The position numbers and the translations under genes were made by a program. Positions 1 to 7,844 of a DNA stretch of 64,000 nt are shown piece by piece; the first letter of the stretch is position 1; each line of letters opens with the position of its first letter. The stretch spans positions 32,945-96,944 of the forward strand of contig CAVTLC010000055.1 in NCBI GenBank assembly GCA_963735445.1. Direction: 5' to 3'. This DNA comes from AP-15 sp963735445 (lineage in GTDB: Bacteria > Pseudomonadota > Alphaproteobacteria > ATCC43930 > CGMCC-115725). The notes under the pieces were generated by a model that made no database searches, had not been told where the DNA came from, and saw nothing but the letters and a program-made list of their open reading frames with translations.

Positions 1-294
1 CGGCGGTACTACACCTATCCGCCGGAGTGGCAATCCTGGAATGTTCTTTCCTCGGCCGGCGCCTCGATCCTCGCGGTGGCGTATGCGCTGCCGTTATTCT
101 ATCTTGGCTGGTCGCTGATCTGGGGCAGGCGCGCCGACGCCAATCCCTGGGGGGCAACCGGTCTCGAATGGACGACCCCGTCGCCGCCTCCGACCCATAA
201 TTGGGAGCGGACCCCTATCGTAAAGCTCGGACCCTATTCCTACGATCCGGAAGACGGGAGTTATACGACCCAGGACGGCGTCAGACATGCATAG
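1..294 (+). CDS. ctaD: Cytochrome c oxidase subunit I, C-terminal end (partial)
   Basis: The frame is open from the first base, so only the last 97 residues are present. They hold one membrane segment (about residues 27-43, ending FYLGWSLIWG) followed by a polar tail with GATGLEWTTPSPPPTHNW, the Gly-Leu-Glu-Trp and Pro-rich signature that ends haem-copper oxidase subunit I. The catalytic core (haem and CuB ligands) lies outside the window. The stop overlaps the start of subunit III by 8 bases, so the two are translationally coupled in a cta/cox operon. The role as the core subunit of a terminal oxidase in the inner membrane is family knowledge. Confidence 0.9.
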   Translation, partial: RRYYTYPPEWQSWNVLSSAGASILAVAYALPLFYLGWSLIWGRRADANPWGATGLEWTTPSPPPTHNWERTPIVKLGPYSYDPEDGSYTTQDGVRHA

Positions 295-934
295 CCGGAC
301 GATCACGCCGGAAATTCAATATGCGAACCTCTCGCAGCAGGGCGACACCGCCCAGCTCGGGATGTGGGTGTTTATCACCACCGAGACATTGTTTTTTGGC
401 GCGTTATTATTTACCTACTTCATCTATCGCACGACCTATCCGGATCAATTTGCCGAGGCCGCCAAAGACGCAGTGCTGTGGTGCGGCAGCGTCAATATCG
501 GCCTGATCATGACCAGCAGTCTGACAATGGTGCTGGCCATCAATGCCGCTGCCGACGGACGACGCCGGACAATGGTTTATATGTTGATCGCCACTGCCTT
601 CCTCGGAATATGTTTCCTGGGGGTCAAGGGGTACGAGTATTCGCTCGACTACCACGACAACGTCATCCCGGTTGCTAAATTCTTGATGAAGCCGGCCGAG
701 GCTCCGGCCGGCGAATTATTCTGGATTTTTTACTTCGTCGCGACCGGTCTGCATGCGATCCATTTGTCGATCGGCATTGGCCTTGTCCTCTATATGCTGC
801 TGTGGCGGGTTCGGCGGGGAGAAATCACCCCCGCCTATTACGCGCCGCTCGAGGTCGTCGGCCTGTACTGGAGCTTTGTCGACACCGTGTGGATTTTTCT
901 GTTTCCGGCGATCTATCTGGTGGGAAGATCATGA
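287..934 (+). CDS. ctaE: Cytochrome c oxidase subunit III
   Basis: 215 residues with several hydrophobic helices. Recognisable subunit III features are the N-terminal LGMWVFITTETLFFGALL, the central GLHAIHLSIG, and the C-terminal YWSFVDTVWIFLF (close to the family YWHFVDxVWxxLF). The length fits bacterial subunit III of the short, SoxM/caa3-like kind. It starts inside the end of subunit I and its stop overlaps the start of subunit IV in an ATGA, giving a three-gene coupled unit. Subunit III carries no redox metal; in the family it stabilises subunit I and affects proton uptake. Confidence 0.93.
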   Translation: MHSRTITPEIQYANLSQQGDTAQLGMWVFITTETLFFGALLFTYFIYRTTYPDQFAEAAKDAVLWCGSVNIGLIMTSSLTMVLAINAAADGRRRTMVYMLIATAFLGICFLGVKGYEYSLDYHDNVIPVAKFLMKPAEAPAGELFWIFYFVATGLHAIHLSIGIGLVLYMLLWRVRRGEITPAYYAPLEVVGLYWSFVDTVWIFLFPAIYLVGRS

Positions 935-1248
935 ACACCGGCGGCGCCAAAAGCAGCGCCAAGCACGACCCCAATTTGCTTTACATAATCGCCTGGCTGG
1001 TCCTGATTCTGCTAACCGGGATCAGCATCGGGATAGCCTTTCTCAGGATCGGAGCTTATGCCCCCGCAATCCAATTTGCGATCGCCGCTACTCAGGCCTC
1101 GATCCTATTCGTGCTGTTCATGAGGCTGAAAGGTCCGCCGTCGCTCAAATGGATCTTCGCCGGCAGTGGCTTCTTCTGGTTGCTGTTTCTCTACGGGCTG
1201 AGCTTCACCGACTACGCCACCCGTCGCGGTGGCTGGCCCAAATACTGA
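931..1248 (+). CDS. Cytochrome c oxidase subunit IV family protein
   Basis: The start ATG at 931 overlaps the subunit III stop (ATGA). The 105-residue product has a short polar N-terminus and three hydrophobic segments (about residues 17-36, 45-62 and 70-90), the architecture of the small prokaryotic COX4 subunit. It ends in YATRRGGWPKY. It is the last gene of the oxidase operon. Its final 144 bases are also coding, antisense, for the C-terminus of the convergent SDR gene. The longer frame starting at 802 lies inside subunit III and is rejected as the start. Confidence 0.85.
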   Translation: MNTGGAKSSAKHDPNLLYIIAWLVLILLTGISIGIAFLRIGAYAPAIQFAIAATQASILFVLFMRLKGPPSLKWIFAGSGFFWLLFLYGLSFTDYATRRGGWPKY

Positions 1249-2265
1249 ATGCCCCGAGGAGTTTGAGTTCGAATTCGACTGGCTGCGCGCTCGGAGCAAT
1301 CCGGCGAGGCCTACCAAAGTCAATCCGAGAATGCCGGCCATCGCCGCATTGCGGTGGCGGCGAGTAAACATTTCCCACGACACCGCGCGGGCCTTGTCGT
1401 CGAAGCGGCCATGCGCGCCGTAATTGCCGTCGACGGTCTCGAACAGATTTGCCGGCGGGTTGGGCGGCAAGGGCTCGCCGGTCAGCTGGCCGCTATAGCC
1501 TTTTTTGGCGAGGTAGTGGTCGAGCAAGCCCGGCATCAGTGTATTGCCGACAATCGCCTTGATTGTCGAAAATCCGACCCAGATCTCTCGATTATCCGGA
1601 TTTTCCGCAGCAAAGGCGATTGCGCGCGCCGGCACCTCGGGCTGAAAAATCGGCGGCACCGGCTGCGGGCGCTGGCCGGTCTTGTTCAATGCCCAATCGA
1701 ATTGCGGCGTATTGATCGCCGGCAAATGCACCATGACAAGCTTGACGGCGCTATTGTCGTGGAGCAGCTCGCAACGCAGTGAATCAGTAAACCCGCGAAC
1801 CGCGAATTTGGCGCCGCAATACGCTGATTGCAGCGGGATCGCCCGATACGCGAGCGCGGAGCCAACATTGACGATGGTGCCCCGATTTCGCGGCCGCATC
1901 CGCGACAGCGCCGCCATCATGCCGTGAACCTGGCCGAGATACGTCACCTCGGTCGCGTGCTTGACCTCTTCAGGCGTGATTTTCTCGACCGGCGCAAACA
2001 CCGTCGTCATGGCATTGTTGACCCAGACGTCGATCGGCCCCAGCTGCTGCTCGACCTGACCGGCAGCGGCGTCGACGGCGGCGAAATCCGCGACATCGGC
2101 GACAATCGGCAAGGCCTTGACGCCCTTCCGCCGGATTTCGTCAGCCGCGGTTTCGAGCCGCGCCTGGTTGCGCGCAAGGATTGCGACGTCGTAGCCGCGC
2201 GCCGCGAACTCCAATGCCGTAGCGCGGCCAACGCCGGCGCTGGCGCCGGTAACGACGACGATCAT
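1105..2265 (-). CDS. SDR family oxidoreductase with C-terminal membrane tail
   Basis: 386 residues. The N-terminal Rossmann domain shows VTGASAGVGRA (TGxxxGxG nucleotide motif, residues 6-16), NNA near residue 84, NVGSALAY with the catalytic Ser, and YCGAK (YxxxK) near residue 150: a classical short-chain dehydrogenase of unknown substrate. After about residue 255 there is an extension with one hydrophobic helix (MAGILGLTLVGLAGLL), then a low-complexity SQSNSNSNSS stretch and a charged tail. The tail is encoded opposite the last 144 bases of the oxidase subunit IV gene, so the true C-terminus may be shorter if a stop was lost. The start overlaps the aldose epimerase stop by 4 bases, so the two are co-transcribed. 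Confidence 0.85.
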   Translation of the reverse strand: MIVVVTGASAGVGRATALEFAARGYDVAILARNQARLETAADEIRRKGVKALPIVADVADFAAVDAAAGQVEQQLGPIDVWVNNAMTTVFAPVEKITPEEVKHATEVTYLGQVHGMMAALSRMRPRNRGTIVNVGSALAYRAIPLQSAYCGAKFAVRGFTDSLRCELLHDNSAVKLVMVHLPAINTPQFDWALNKTGQRPQPVPPIFQPEVPARAIAFAAENPDNREIWVGFSTIKAIVGNTLMPGLLDHYLAKKGYSGQLTGEPLPPNPPANLFETVDGNYGAHGRFDDKARAVSWEMFTRRHRNAAMAGILGLTLVGLAGLLRARSQSNSNSNSSGHSVFGPATATGGVVGEAQPVEKQQPEEATAGEDPFERRRTFQPHEQHE

Positions 2266-3314
2266 CGATGGTCTCCCTGGCGATCGGTGGTGAGGCGATA
2301 GACGATTTCCTGCCGGTAGGTTTCACCCGGCCGCAAGATAGAGCTCGGGAACCCCGGTTCGTTCGGCGCGTTCGGAAAACCCTGCGGCTCAAAGGCAAAG
2401 CCGGCCGATTGGCGATAGAGACCGCCACGTCCCGGCGCCGATCCGTCGAGATTGTTCCCGGTATAAAATTGCGTGCCCGGCTGGGTCGTCAGGATTTCGA
2501 GAACTCGCCCGCTCGCTGCCGAATGCACCCGCGCCGCCAATTGGGCCGATCCACCACGAGGCTCGGGCAACACATAGAAATGATCGTAGCCGCGGCCAAA
2601 CCGCAGCTGCTCGTCCGGCTCGCGAATACGCGCGCCGATCTGCTGTCGATTTCTGAAATCGAACGGCGACCCATTTACCGGGCGGATTTCGCCGGTCGGG
2701 ATCTGCTCCTGGTCGGTCGGCAAATACGTCTCGGCGAAGATCTCGACTTCGTGGTCGAGGCAATCGCGCGCATCAGGGCCGTCGAGATTGAAATAGGGGT
2801 GCGCGCTCAACGACAGGACGGTCGGCTTTGTGGTCTCGGCATTGAACAGCAGCGCGAGGCCAGACTCATCGAGCCGCCAGGTCGCTTCGACCGAAACCTC
2901 GCCGGGAAAGCCTTGATCGCCATCGGCGCTGGTCAGCGCCAATGTCAGATGCTGCGGGGAAGCGTCCTTGACCGACCAAAACCTTTTGCCAAAGCCGACG
3001 GCGCCGCCGTGCAAGGTGTTCTTGCCCTCGTTTTGCGACAGCTGATGGGCCACGCCGTCGATGACCAACCGGCCGCCGGCAATGCGGTTTGCGTTGCGGC
3101 CGAGCAATGCGCCAAACGAACCGCGGTTTTCGAGATAGCCCGCGACATCGTCGAAACCAAGCACGACGTGACCTAAGACACCGTCACGATCCGGCGCCTC
3201 CAGCGATACAAGCACCCCCGCATAATCGGTAATGCAGGCCCTAAGCCGGCCATGCTCGATCGTGTAAAGCCGCGCTGTCTGGCCGTGCGCCTGACCAAAG
3301 TCCTTAAAATTCAT
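2262..3314 (-). CDS. galM: Aldose 1-epimerase (mutarotase)
   Basis: 350 residues, the usual length for the family. It interconverts alpha and beta anomers of hexoses such as galactose in the cytoplasm (family function). Visible motifs are GRNANRIAGG near residue 100, LSLSAHPYFNLDG containing the general-acid His, LPTDQEQIPTGEIRPV, and QPGTQFYTGNNLDG with substrate-binding residues. The catalytic Glu probably lies in the C-terminal GFAFEPQGFPNAPN. It is the first gene of a two-gene minus-strand unit with the SDR gene (4-base overlap). No galactose pathway genes are nearby. Confidence 0.92.
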   Translation of the reverse strand: MNFKDFGQAHGQTARLYTIEHGRLRACITDYAGVLVSLEAPDRDGVLGHVVLGFDDVAGYLENRGSFGALLGRNANRIAGGRLVIDGVAHQLSQNEGKNTLHGGAVGFGKRFWSVKDASPQHLTLALTSADGDQGFPGEVSVEATWRLDESGLALLFNAETTKPTVLSLSAHPYFNLDGPDARDCLDHEVEIFAETYLPTDQEQIPTGEIRPVNGSPFDFRNRQQIGARIREPDEQLRFGRGYDHFYVLPEPRGGSAQLAARVHSAASGRVLEILTTQPGTQFYTGNNLDGSAPGRGGLYRQSAGFAFEPQGFPNAPNEPGFPSSILRPGETYRQEIVYRLTTDRQGDHR

Positions 3315-3474
3315 TTCAGTACTTGCCTCTTTCTAAAGAGAACCGGATTGCGCGAACGGGGTTCCGGCTCGCACCCGCCATGATGGCCGGCAAAAATCAG
3401 CAACCGCCACCAGCCGAACGGCCATTCACCGGAGAACAGCGAACAGCCGAGCACTCGGGGAGCGATACAGGAGG

Positions 3475-3690
3475 TCACGAGCCGTCCCTGCCGGCGTTTG
3501 ACGGCCGTTGGCCTTTTGAACCATCGTCTGCCGGCGGCCGGCCTTTACTCAGCTCGGGCTGTGTCAGCTCGGCATTTGCTTCGGCAGATTCGGTATCGGC
3601 CTTTCGCCGCTCGTTCGCTTTCGTTTTGTCGGGCCCAGGGTCCCGCTCGGCGGCGCGGCGCAGTTTATCGGCACTTTTTTCCGCATCCAT
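3475..3690 (-). CDS. Small hydrophilic hypothetical protein
   Basis: 71 residues starting at MDAEKSADKL. The ATG at 3690 was chosen because GGAG sits six bases upstream; the longer frame (to 3732) has no comparable site. The protein is very rich in Asp, Glu, Lys, Arg, Ala, Gly and Pro, with no hydrophobic core, membrane segment or recognised domain, so it is probably disordered. Similar short charged proteins are common in alphaproteobacteria but I cannot name a family. It could be an over-called frame; only the ribosome-binding site and isolation from other genes support it. Confidence 0.4.
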   Translation of the reverse strand: MDAEKSADKLRRAAERDPGPDKTKANERRKADTESAEANAELTQPELSKGRPPADDGSKGQRPSNAGRDGS

Positions 3691-3800
3691 GCCTGTCTCC
3701 TGTAGTGCGAAGAGTCGAGGCCAGCGCCCCAACGGTTATGACGTTAACCCCCAAGTTCGGATCGGGTTGCCGTGGCCGCGTGGTCGCATATGATCGCCCT

Positions 3801-4739
3801 ATGCAGACCGAAAAAACGCCCGCCTTTCACTATCGCCTCGGACTTAACCAGCCGGTCGGCAGCCCGACCGCGCGGCGCCTTGCCGAAATGGCCGAGGCGA
3901 TTGGCCGCGACAGCGAGGGCGCGTTTCGTCTCGACGTGTTTCCGGAAAGCCGGCTCGGCCCCGACCCGCAGATGCTTGCCGATATGCGCGACGGCAAGCT
4001 CGAATTTTTTGTCGCGGGTGCCACCCTCGGCGGCCTTGCGCCCACCAGCGCATTGCCGTTGTTGCCGTTCGCCTTTGCCGATTCCACCGCGGTTTTTGCC
4101 GCGCTCGATGGCGCTCTCGGCGATCAGATCCGCAGCGAGTTGGCGCAGCACGGCATCTATGCCTTCCGCCATTGCCTGCAAAACGGATTTCATCATCTGA
4201 CAACCAGCAACCGCCCGATCCACACCGCCGCTGACCTCGCCGGGGTCAAAATCCGCAGCCCCGGCGGCGAGATCGCCCGCGACTTTTTCGAGACGTTCGG
4301 CGCCGAGGCGGGTTACGTCCCATTCAACCAGATGTACGAGGCGCTGAAGGAACGCCGGTTCGACGGGCAGAGCGACCCGCTCGGCGTCGTCTTGTCGCTA
4401 AAGCTGTACGAGGTGCAGAGCCATCTGAGTCTGACCCGGCATTGGTGGTCGGGGTTCACCTTACTTGCGAATGCCGCAGCCTGGGCCGCTCTGCCTGCCG
4501 ACATCAAACAGGTCGTCGAGCGCAACGCTGAAAAATTCGCGTTGTTGCAGCGCCAGGACACCGAGGCGATCAACGCCGCCGGCGCTGAGGATTTGGCTCG
4601 GCTCGGCATGAGCGTCAACATCGCCGATGCCGACAGCTTTCGCTCTCGCCTTGGCCCGTTTTACGCCCGCTGGCGGGAAAAGGCCGGCGATCACGGTTGG
4701 CGCCTGCTCGAAAGATACGCCGGCACGCTGCCGGCCTGA
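3801..4739 (+). CDS. TRAP-type (DctP family) solute-binding protein, no signal peptide seen
   Basis: 312 residues from the ATG at 3801. The fold signature of TRAP binding proteins is clear: GSPTARRLAEMAEAI, FPESRLGPDPQMLADMRDGKLEFFV, PLLPFAF, NRPIHTAADLAGVKIR (substrate-contact region with Arg), and FNQMYEALKERRFDGQ. These proteins normally bind small organic acids in the periplasm and hand them to DctQ/DctM. Here neither this start nor the in-frame upstream extension (ATG at 3738) gives a convincing signal peptide, and no permease genes lie nearby. The N-terminus may be mis-called, or the protein may be cytoplasmic. Confidence 0.8.
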   Translation: MQTEKTPAFHYRLGLNQPVGSPTARRLAEMAEAIGRDSEGAFRLDVFPESRLGPDPQMLADMRDGKLEFFVAGATLGGLAPTSALPLLPFAFADSTAVFAALDGALGDQIRSELAQHGIYAFRHCLQNGFHHLTTSNRPIHTAADLAGVKIRSPGGEIARDFFETFGAEAGYVPFNQMYEALKERRFDGQSDPLGVVLSLKLYEVQSHLSLTRHWWSGFTLLANAAAWAALPADIKQVVERNAEKFALLQRQDTEAINAAGAEDLARLGMSVNIADADSFRSRLGPFYARWREKAGDHGWRLLERYAGTLPA

Positions 4740-4745
4740 TCGGAA

Positions 4746-4839
4746 CGTCATTGCGAGGCGCGCGGAGCGCAACGAAGTCAATCCCGGTCGAGCTGGGCGC
4801 TTCGCGGCGCGAGGTTGCTTCGCTCCGCTCGCAATGACA
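4746..4839. repeat. Dispersed palindromic repeat, GTCATTGCGAG family
   Basis: A perfect 11-base inverted repeat (GTCATTGCGAG at 4747-4757 and its complement at 4828-4838) bounds an imperfect long palindrome that continues as gcggagcg/cgctccgc. Intergenic elements with CATTGCGAG ends and GCTTCGC arms are widespread in alphaproteobacteria (general knowledge). It fills the gap between the TRAP binding protein and the next SDR gene and could form a hairpin in RNA. There is no transposase or open frame in it. Confidence 0.7.
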
Positions 4840-4863
4840 GCGCCCGCGCGATAGCATTGGGGC

Positions 4864-5616
4864 GTGGATAACCAATTTCGCCTCGACGGCAAGACAGCGC
4901 TCGTTACCGGCGCCGGGCGCGGGATCGGCCGGGGCGTGGCGATCGCGCTCGCTGCGGCCGGCGCGGATTTGGTGCTGGTCAGCCGCACCGCGAGCGAGCT
5001 CGAAGAGGTGGCGGCCGAGATCCGGCGTCAGAGCGGGCGGGCATTGGTGATGCCGCTCGATGTAACCGACACCGCCGCGGTGCGAGACGCCATCGCCGGG
5101 CTCGCTCGCCTCGATATTCTCGTCAACAATGCCGGGTTCAATCGGCCGCAGCCGTTTCTCGACGTCGACGAGGACACCCTAGACCGATTGCTGACCTTGA
5201 ATGTCCGGGCGGCGTTCCTGACCGCTCAGGCGGCCGCGCGGCGCATGGTTGCGCAGGGCAGCGGCGTCATCATCAATGTGAGCTCGCAAATGGGCCATGT
5301 CGGCTCGGAGCGCGACCGCACCGTCTATGTCATGACCAAGCACGCGCTCGAAGGGCTGACCAAGGCGATGGCGGTCGAATTGGCGCCCAAGGGTGTCCGC
5401 GTCGTCTCGATCGCCCCGACCTTTATCGACACGCCATTGGTCCGCCCGTTTTTCGACGACCCGACATTTCGCCAATGGGTGCTCGACCGCATCCCAATGG
5501 GCCGCCTCGGCACGGTCGAGGAGGTGGCGTCGGCCGTCGTATTCCTCGCATCGCCCGCCGCCGCCCTCGTCACCGGCTCGTCGTTGCTCGTCGACGGCGG
5601 CTGGACCGCGTGGTGA
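4864..5616 (+). CDS. SDR family oxidoreductase (FabG/gluconate dehydrogenase-like)
   Basis: 250 residues beginning at a GTG (GTG GAT AAC CAA). It is a complete classical SDR: TGAGRGIGRG at residues 16-25 (NAD(P) binding), the D of the DVTD adenine pocket, NNAGFNRPQP at about 87-96, INVSSQMG with the catalytic Ser, YVMTKHALEGL (YxxxK) and the C-terminal GSSLLVDGGWTAW. The ending resembles glucose/gluconate dehydrogenase and 3-oxoacyl-ACP reductase relatives; the substrate is unknown. It stands alone between an intergenic repeat and a small coiled-coil ORF. Confidence 0.9.
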   Translation: MDNQFRLDGKTALVTGAGRGIGRGVAIALAAAGADLVLVSRTASELEEVAAEIRRQSGRALVMPLDVTDTAAVRDAIAGLARLDILVNNAGFNRPQPFLDVDEDTLDRLLTLNVRAAFLTAQAAARRMVAQGSGVIINVSSQMGHVGSERDRTVYVMTKHALEGLTKAMAVELAPKGVRVVSIAPTFIDTPLVRPFFDDPTFRQWVLDRIPMGRLGTVEEVASAVVFLASPAAALVTGSSLLVDGGWTAW

Positions 5617-5681
5617 GCGCATGTTGCGCAAAGCGCGCCCGTAGTATTGACCCGGTGACGGGTCGTAGCCATGCTCCGTGA

Positions 5682-5903
5682 GTGAGCGAAGAGCGAGTTA
5701 CCCTAGAATTTCTCGGCAAGCAGCTGGAACGTGTGATTGCCGAACAGAGTGCGGCGCGCGATGATCTTCGGGGGCTGACGACGATAGTGTTGCGTCTCGA
5801 AGGTACGGTAAACGGCGTGCTAGACCAGCTGCACGCGATGGTCGCTCAGCATCAACGGTTTGACGCGAGGTTACGCCGGCTCGAGGAAGAACGGACGCCC
5901 TAA
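5682..5903 (+). CDS. Small predicted coiled-coil protein
   Basis: 73 residues from a GTG start at 5682. The sequence is helical with heptad-like spacing of Leu, Val and Ile (LEFLGKQLERVI, LRLEGTVNGVLDQL, FDARLRRLEEE) and no membrane segment. Short coiled-coil proteins of this shape are common in alphaproteobacteria and some accompany DNA- or membrane-bound partners, but no function can be assigned. No strong ribosome-binding site is visible. It lies about 100 bases ahead of the histidinol-dehydrogenase-family gene and may be unrelated to it. Confidence 0.5.
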   Translation: MSEERVTLEFLGKQLERVIAEQSAARDDLRGLTTIVLRLEGTVNGVLDQLHAMVAQHQRFDARLRRLEEERTP

Positions 5904-6001
5904 CGTATCAAGCATTGGGCAAACGGTTGGGACCCACGCGAACGCTTTGGCGTGATCACACCAGACTGCCGGCCGATGAATTCATCGAATAGGAGGAGCT
6001 C

Positions 6002-7294
6002 ATGCCCCGGCATATCAAGACGGCTGCGCTGGCGGGTCTGCATGAAGAGTCCGACGCCAAGATCCGCAGCACCGTCGAAACCATCATCGCCGATGTCGGC
6101 AAGCGCGGCGACGCGGCGGTTCGCGAACTCAGCGAGCGCTTTGACAAATGGTCGCCGCCGAGTTTCCGGCTGTCAGATGACGAGATCCGCAGCCTCGTCG
6201 CCAAGGTGTCGCCGCAGACGATCGCCGACATCGAATTCGCGCAGGCGCAGATCCGCAACTTCGCCGAGATCCAGCGCGCCTCGCTAAAGGATGTCGAGGT
6301 CGAGACCCTGCCCGGTGTCGTGCTGGGCCACCGCCATATCCCGGTCGCCAAGGTCGGCTGCTATGTGCCGGGCGGGCGTTATCCGATGGTCGCCTCGGCG
6401 CATATGTCGATCGTCACCGCCCGCGTCGCCGGCGTCGGCCACATCACCGCCTGCACCCCGCCGAACCAGGGCGGCCCGCATCCCGAGACGATCGCCGCGA
6501 TGCATCTGGGCGGCGCCGACGAAATCCACGTGCTGGGCGGCGTCCAGGCGGTGGCGGCGATGGCGCTCGGCACCGAGACCTTTAAGCCGGTCGACATGCT
6601 GGTCGGGCCCGGCAACGCCTATGTCGCCGAAGCGAAGCGCCAGCTTTACGGCAAGGTCGGGATCGATCTGTTCGCCGGCCCGACCGAGATCCTGGTCATC
6701 GCCGACGAGACCGCCGACGCCGAGATGTGCGCGACCGATCTGTTGGGCCAGGCCGAGCACGGACCGACCTCGCCGGCGATCCTGTTGACCACCTCGGAAA
6801 AGCTGGCACACGCGACGATCGCCGAAGTCGAGCGCCAGCTCGGCGTGTTGCCGACCGCCGACGTCGCCGGCATCGCCTGGCGCGATTACGGCGAGGTCAT
6901 CCTGTGCGCCGATGACGCCGAAATGGCAGAGGAGGCCGACCGCATCGCCGCCGAGCATGTCGAGGTGTTGACCCGCGAACCCCGCGCCTGGCTCGACCGG
7001 CTACAGAATTACGGTGCGCTGTTTCTCGGCCCCGAGACCAATGTCTCCTACGGCGACAAGGTCATCGGCACCAATCACACGCTGCCGACCAAGGGGGCGG
7101 CGCGCTACACCGGCGGGCTGTGGGTCGGCAAATTTCTGAAGACCTGCACTTATCAGGAGATCAAGACCCCCGAGGCGAGTGCTGCGATCGGCGAATATTG
7201 CAGCCGCCTCTGCGCAATTGAGCGCTTCTGGGGCCACAAGGAGCAGGCCGACCTTCGCGTCCGCCGCTACGGCCGCAAAAACGCGGCGGAGTGA
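6002..7294 (+). CDS. Histidinol dehydrogenase family protein, possibly sulfopropanediol 3-dehydrogenase
   Basis: 430 residues, family length, preceded by a strong AGGAGGAG at 5991-5998. Conserved HisD features are KVGCYVPGGRYP, GPGNAYVAEAKR, DLFAGPTEI, GQAEHGP (zinc ligands Gln and His near residues 250-253), AEHVEVL (the catalytic Glu-His pair near 319-320) and GTNHTLPT. The segment after it, AARYTGGLWVGKFLKT, matches the HpsN-like branch (R-2,3-dihydroxypropane-1-sulfonate oxidation) better than true histidine-pathway HisD as I remember them. No his genes are adjacent. Either way it is a Zn- and NAD-dependent alcohol dehydrogenase of the HisD fold. Confidence 0.85.
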   Translation: MPRHIKTAALAGLHEESDAKIRSTVETIIADVGKRGDAAVRELSERFDKWSPPSFRLSDDEIRSLVAKVSPQTIADIEFAQAQIRNFAEIQRASLKDVEVETLPGVVLGHRHIPVAKVGCYVPGGRYPMVASAHMSIVTARVAGVGHITACTPPNQGGPHPETIAAMHLGGADEIHVLGGVQAVAAMALGTETFKPVDMLVGPGNAYVAEAKRQLYGKVGIDLFAGPTEILVIADETADAEMCATDLLGQAEHGPTSPAILLTTSEKLAHATIAEVERQLGVLPTADVAGIAWRDYGEVILCADDAEMAEEADRIAAEHVEVLTREPRAWLDRLQNYGALFLGPETNVSYGDKVIGTNHTLPTKGAARYTGGLWVGKFLKTCTYQEIKTPEASAAIGEYCSRLCAIERFWGHKEQADLRVRRYGRKNAAE

Positions 7295-7322
7295 TCTCGG
7301 GCAAGCCTGCTTCACTCTCTCA

Positions 7323-7374
7323 TCCCGGCGCAGGCCGGGACCCATTTCGCCATGGGCACCGGCCTTCGCCGGTG
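7323..7374. repeat. Pair of short palindromes (REP-like)
   Basis: Two adjacent hairpins follow the HisD-family gene: TCCCGGC-GCAG-GCCGGGA at 7323-7340 (7-bp stem, 4-base loop) and CACCGGC-CTTC-GCCGGTG at 7357-7374 (7-bp stem). The first is the exact reverse complement of the hairpin at 58856-58873, so it belongs to a dispersed family. They may act in RNA termination or stability between convergent genes, but no T-run follows. Confidence 0.65.
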
Positions 7375-7405
7375 TGGTCGGGATAAAGAAAAGAGCGCGA
7401 CGAGG

Positions 7406-7834
7406 CTACGAGGCGCGTGGATGCGCCTGCTCGCTCGGAACAATCATCTTGCCGATCGGCCATAGCGCCAATCCCGCGAGCTTCAGATGCGCCCAGGCGA
7501 AGGGCAGGCCGATAATGGTGATTGCGAGCCCCAGCGCAAAAACGAGGTGGCCCAGTGCCAACCACCAGCCGGCGATAACGAGCCAGATGATATTCCCGAG
7601 CGTGCCGAGCGGCCCAGTGCCGAGATCCTCATGGCCGGTATAGGCGGCGCGCGATACGGCAGTCTTGCCGAAAGGCAGCAGCGTATAGACGGCAATGTTA
7701 AAAGCGGCGCGCGTCCATGGCAGGCCGATGATCGTGATGGCCATGATCACTGCCGCGATAACCCAGGCGATCGCCATCCACAAACCGCCGAACACGATCC
7801 ACAGCAGGTTGAGAAGAAAGCTCATCGCGGGCAT
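7406..7834 (-). CDS. YccF-family inner membrane protein (DUF307)
   Basis: 142 residues, strongly hydrophobic, built from two copies of a half-repeat containing IIGLPWTRAAFNIA and IIGLPFAWAHLKLA, which is the duplicated signature of the YccF domain. Hydrophobic segments lie at about residues 5-35 and 80-110, with LLPFGKT and LWPIGKM at equivalent positions in each half. MSFLLN three codons downstream is an alternative start. The cellular role of the family is unknown. Confidence 0.88.
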   Translation of the reverse strand: MPAMSFLLNLLWIVFGGLWMAIAWVIAAVIMAITIIGLPWTRAAFNIAVYTLLPFGKTAVSRAAYTGHEDLGTGPLGTLGNIIWLVIAGWWLALGHLVFALGLAITIIGLPFAWAHLKLAGLALWPIGKMIVPSEQAHPRAS

Positions 7835-7844
7835 GGGTGGGGTA

